A stretch of 64,000 bases of DNA, from the NCBI RefSeq assembly GCF_004362405.1, contig NZ_SNXE01000012.1:27911-91910 (forward strand), read 5' to 3'. Under the pieces are notes generated by a model. It had not been told where the DNA came from. It saw only the letters and a list, made by a program, of their open reading frames with translations, and did no database searches. This document shows, in pieces, positions 63,061 through 64,000 of this stretch. Each line of letters opens with the position of its first letter. Positions within the stretch are counted from its first letter, which is position 1. Source of the DNA: Roseateles asaccharophilus. GTDB taxonomy: Bacteria; Pseudomonadota; Gammaproteobacteria; Burkholderiales; Burkholderiaceae_C. A program made the translations under genes and the position numbers.

Positions 63061-63087
63061 ATATCGGCGGCAACTGATCCGGCTTGA
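63061..63087 (-). promoter_or_regulatory. Sigma-28 (FliA) promoter of motAB-cheYZ
   Basis: On the minus strand TCAAGCCG (63080-63087), an 11-base spacer and GCCGATAT (63061-63068) match the sigma-28 consensus: the -10 differs at one position and the spacing is exact, while the -35 is weaker. It lies in the 185-bp gap between the methyltransferase stop and motA. Confidence 0.75.
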
Positions 63088-63162
63088 GCATGTCGCCGCA
63101 GACAGAGCCCAGATTCTTGCAAGACCAGGGCGATTAGGGCGCAATTGCCGAGACCGGCCGCC

Positions 63163-63885
63163 TCAGCCCCAACGATAGACCCAGACCCGGTGCCGACCTG
63201 CGGCCAGCTCCGCATGCGGCGCCACCCCGTCGATCGCGAAGTCCATGCTGACCAGCCAGGCACCCGGCCGCAGCTCGGCCCGCGCCTTGGCCAGCGCCTG
63301 GTCCATGGACTCGGGACGCTGAAAGAGATAGACCATCTGATAGGGCGACCAGTCCTGCGCCCACATATCGCCGCGCTCAACCCGCGCCCAGGGGCAGCGC
63401 CAGGCGGCCAGCCGGGCCAGCAGCGGACTCCACTCGATGCCGCTGAGCCTGGCGTCCGGATAGGCGCGCCGCAGGGCACGCAGGCCGTGGCCCAGGCCGC
63501 AGCCCGCATCCAGCACCGCCGCGCCCGCCGGCAGGGGTGCCAGGGCGGGCAGGCGGTCCAGGGCGCCAGCGGGTGTGGGAAACAGTGGCGCATCGCGCCA
63601 GCTGCCTTGGGGATAGGCCAGCAGCAGCAAGCCCAAAGGCACAAGCCAGGCCCAGGCCGGCAAGGTGGCGCCCAGACCGCTGGCCAGCAGGGAGAGCGGA
63701 AAGCCCGCCGCCACCATCAGCCGGCGCCAGCGCCGGGATTGCAAGAGCCCCAGGCCCAGGCCGGCCGCCGCCGCCAGCAGCAGGGCCGGTATGCTGCCCA
63801 GGCGGGGCAGCAGCACAAGAAAAAGGCCCCAGGCCAAACCCCAGCTCAGCAGGGCGGGCAGGGGCCAGATCAGCCAGGCGCGCAT
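63163..63885 (-). CDS. Membrane-anchored class I SAM-dependent methyltransferase
   Basis: 240 residues from the ATG at 63885, 22 bases after the flhC stop. Three or four hydrophobic segments (about 5-25, 28-46, 52-66 and 72-88) make up the N-terminus. A Rossmann methyltransferase domain follows with motif I AVLDAGCGLGHGLRAL (about 120-135), an acidic end of strand 2 (GIEWS) and VERGDMWAQDW. The substrate is not evident. Its place between flhC and motA on the same strand suggests co-expression with the master regulator, possibly for modifying a flagellar or envelope component. Confidence 0.8.
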   Translation of the reverse strand: MRAWLIWPLPALLSWGLAWGLFLVLLPRLGSIPALLLAAAAGLGLGLLQSRRWRRLMVAAGFPLSLLASGLGATLPAWAWLVPLGLLLLAYPQGSWRDAPLFPTPAGALDRLPALAPLPAGAAVLDAGCGLGHGLRALRRAYPDARLSGIEWSPLLARLAAWRCPWARVERGDMWAQDWSPYQMVYLFQRPESMDQALAKARAELRPGAWLVSMDFAIDGVAPHAELAAGRHRVWVYRWG

Positions 63886-63907
63886 CCGGCTTGTACGGCG
63901 GCAGCGC

Positions 63908-64000
63908 TCAGTGCATCTGGATGGCGCCGGCGGCGCGGCCCTTGCCGGCGCGGGCTGGCGGGTTGCACAGGCCGCAGACATAGTGGCGTGCAATCTCGTG
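63908..64000 (-). CDS. flhC: Flagellar master regulator FlhC, 3' end
   Basis: Only the last 30 codons are in the window. HYVCGLCNPPARAGKGRAAGA matches the conserved C-terminus of FlhC, including the final two cysteines (CGLC) of its zinc site. FlhC with FlhD activates class II flagellar operons, such as flgB-L and flhBAF here. The order flhC, methyltransferase, motA, motB recalls the flhDC-motAB arrangement of enteric bacteria. Confidence 0.85.
   Translation of the reverse strand, partial: HEIARHYVCGLCNPPARAGKGRAAGAIQMH

Overview
The window looks like chromosomal DNA of a high-GC, polar-flagellated betaproteobacterium of the order Burkholderiales, probably the Roseateles / Pelomonas / Rubrivivax side of the order. 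I base this on the uniformly GC-rich codon use, the flgM-flgN / flgA / flgBCDEFGHIJKL layout, the flhB-flhA-flhF-flhG-fliA block, the presence of FlhC and CheZ, TAAAAT-type -10 elements, and small Burkholderiales families such as DUF3460, DUF1841 and VF530. No database search was possible, so every name rests on motifs and family knowledge.

Layout. (1) 1-6973: an export operon made of the 3' end of an ABC ATPase, a TolC-like outer membrane protein, two FtsX/MacB-type permeases, and a sigma-54 response regulator with its histidine kinase. (2) 7003-14799: housekeeping and transport genes: YciH, ChrA, DusC, a BCCT transporter, a YgjP-like metalloprotease behind a DUF502 membrane protein, a 2Fe-2S protein, a PlsC-like acyltransferase and a VF530 protein. 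(3) 14822-16854: minCDE on the minus strand, followed by an AT-richer 0.7-kb gap with DnaA-box-like sites and dispersed repeats, then metG. (4) 19741-23018: DUF3460, scpA, a NarL-type regulator, an orphan ParA-like ATPase and DUF1841.

(5) 23079-35538: the axial flagellar locus. flgN, flgM and flgA are on the minus strand; flgB to flgL (rod, hook, L and P rings, muramidase, hook-filament junction) run on the plus strand. (6) 35535-49448: a signalling block starting inside the flgL stop codon. It holds an HDOD protein, an eight-PAS HisKA_2 kinase with an ANTAR regulator (a PdtaS/PdtaR-like pair), a membrane kinase on the opposite strand, a hybrid kinase with receiver and Hpt, a REC-PAS-GGDEF-EAL protein and a GGDEF cyclase. 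(7) 49449-51960: a markedly AT-richer accessory island of four small genes with one attC-like site, apparently acquired gene cassettes. (8) 51950-64000, all minus strand: a soluble chemoreceptor, then fliA, flhG, flhF, flhA and flhB; cheZ, cheY, motB and motA; a membrane methyltransferase; and the 3' end of flhC.

How the parts fit: FlhC, at the right edge, belongs to the FlhDC master regulator that would turn on the flhBAFG-fliA and flgB-L operons. FliA (sigma-28) then acts on late promoters; good sigma-28 sites are visible before flgM and before motA. FlgM holds FliA back until the hook is finished. The cyclic-di-GMP and two-component proteins next to flgL are plausible controllers of the swim/attach decision, but this is inferred from position. 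The least explained features are a modular intergenic repeat of about 88 bp (three copies plus a partial one), the DnaA-box-like cluster before metG, a hairpin sitting on the flgI start codon, an FlhG homologue that has lost its P-loop, and the cassette-like island.
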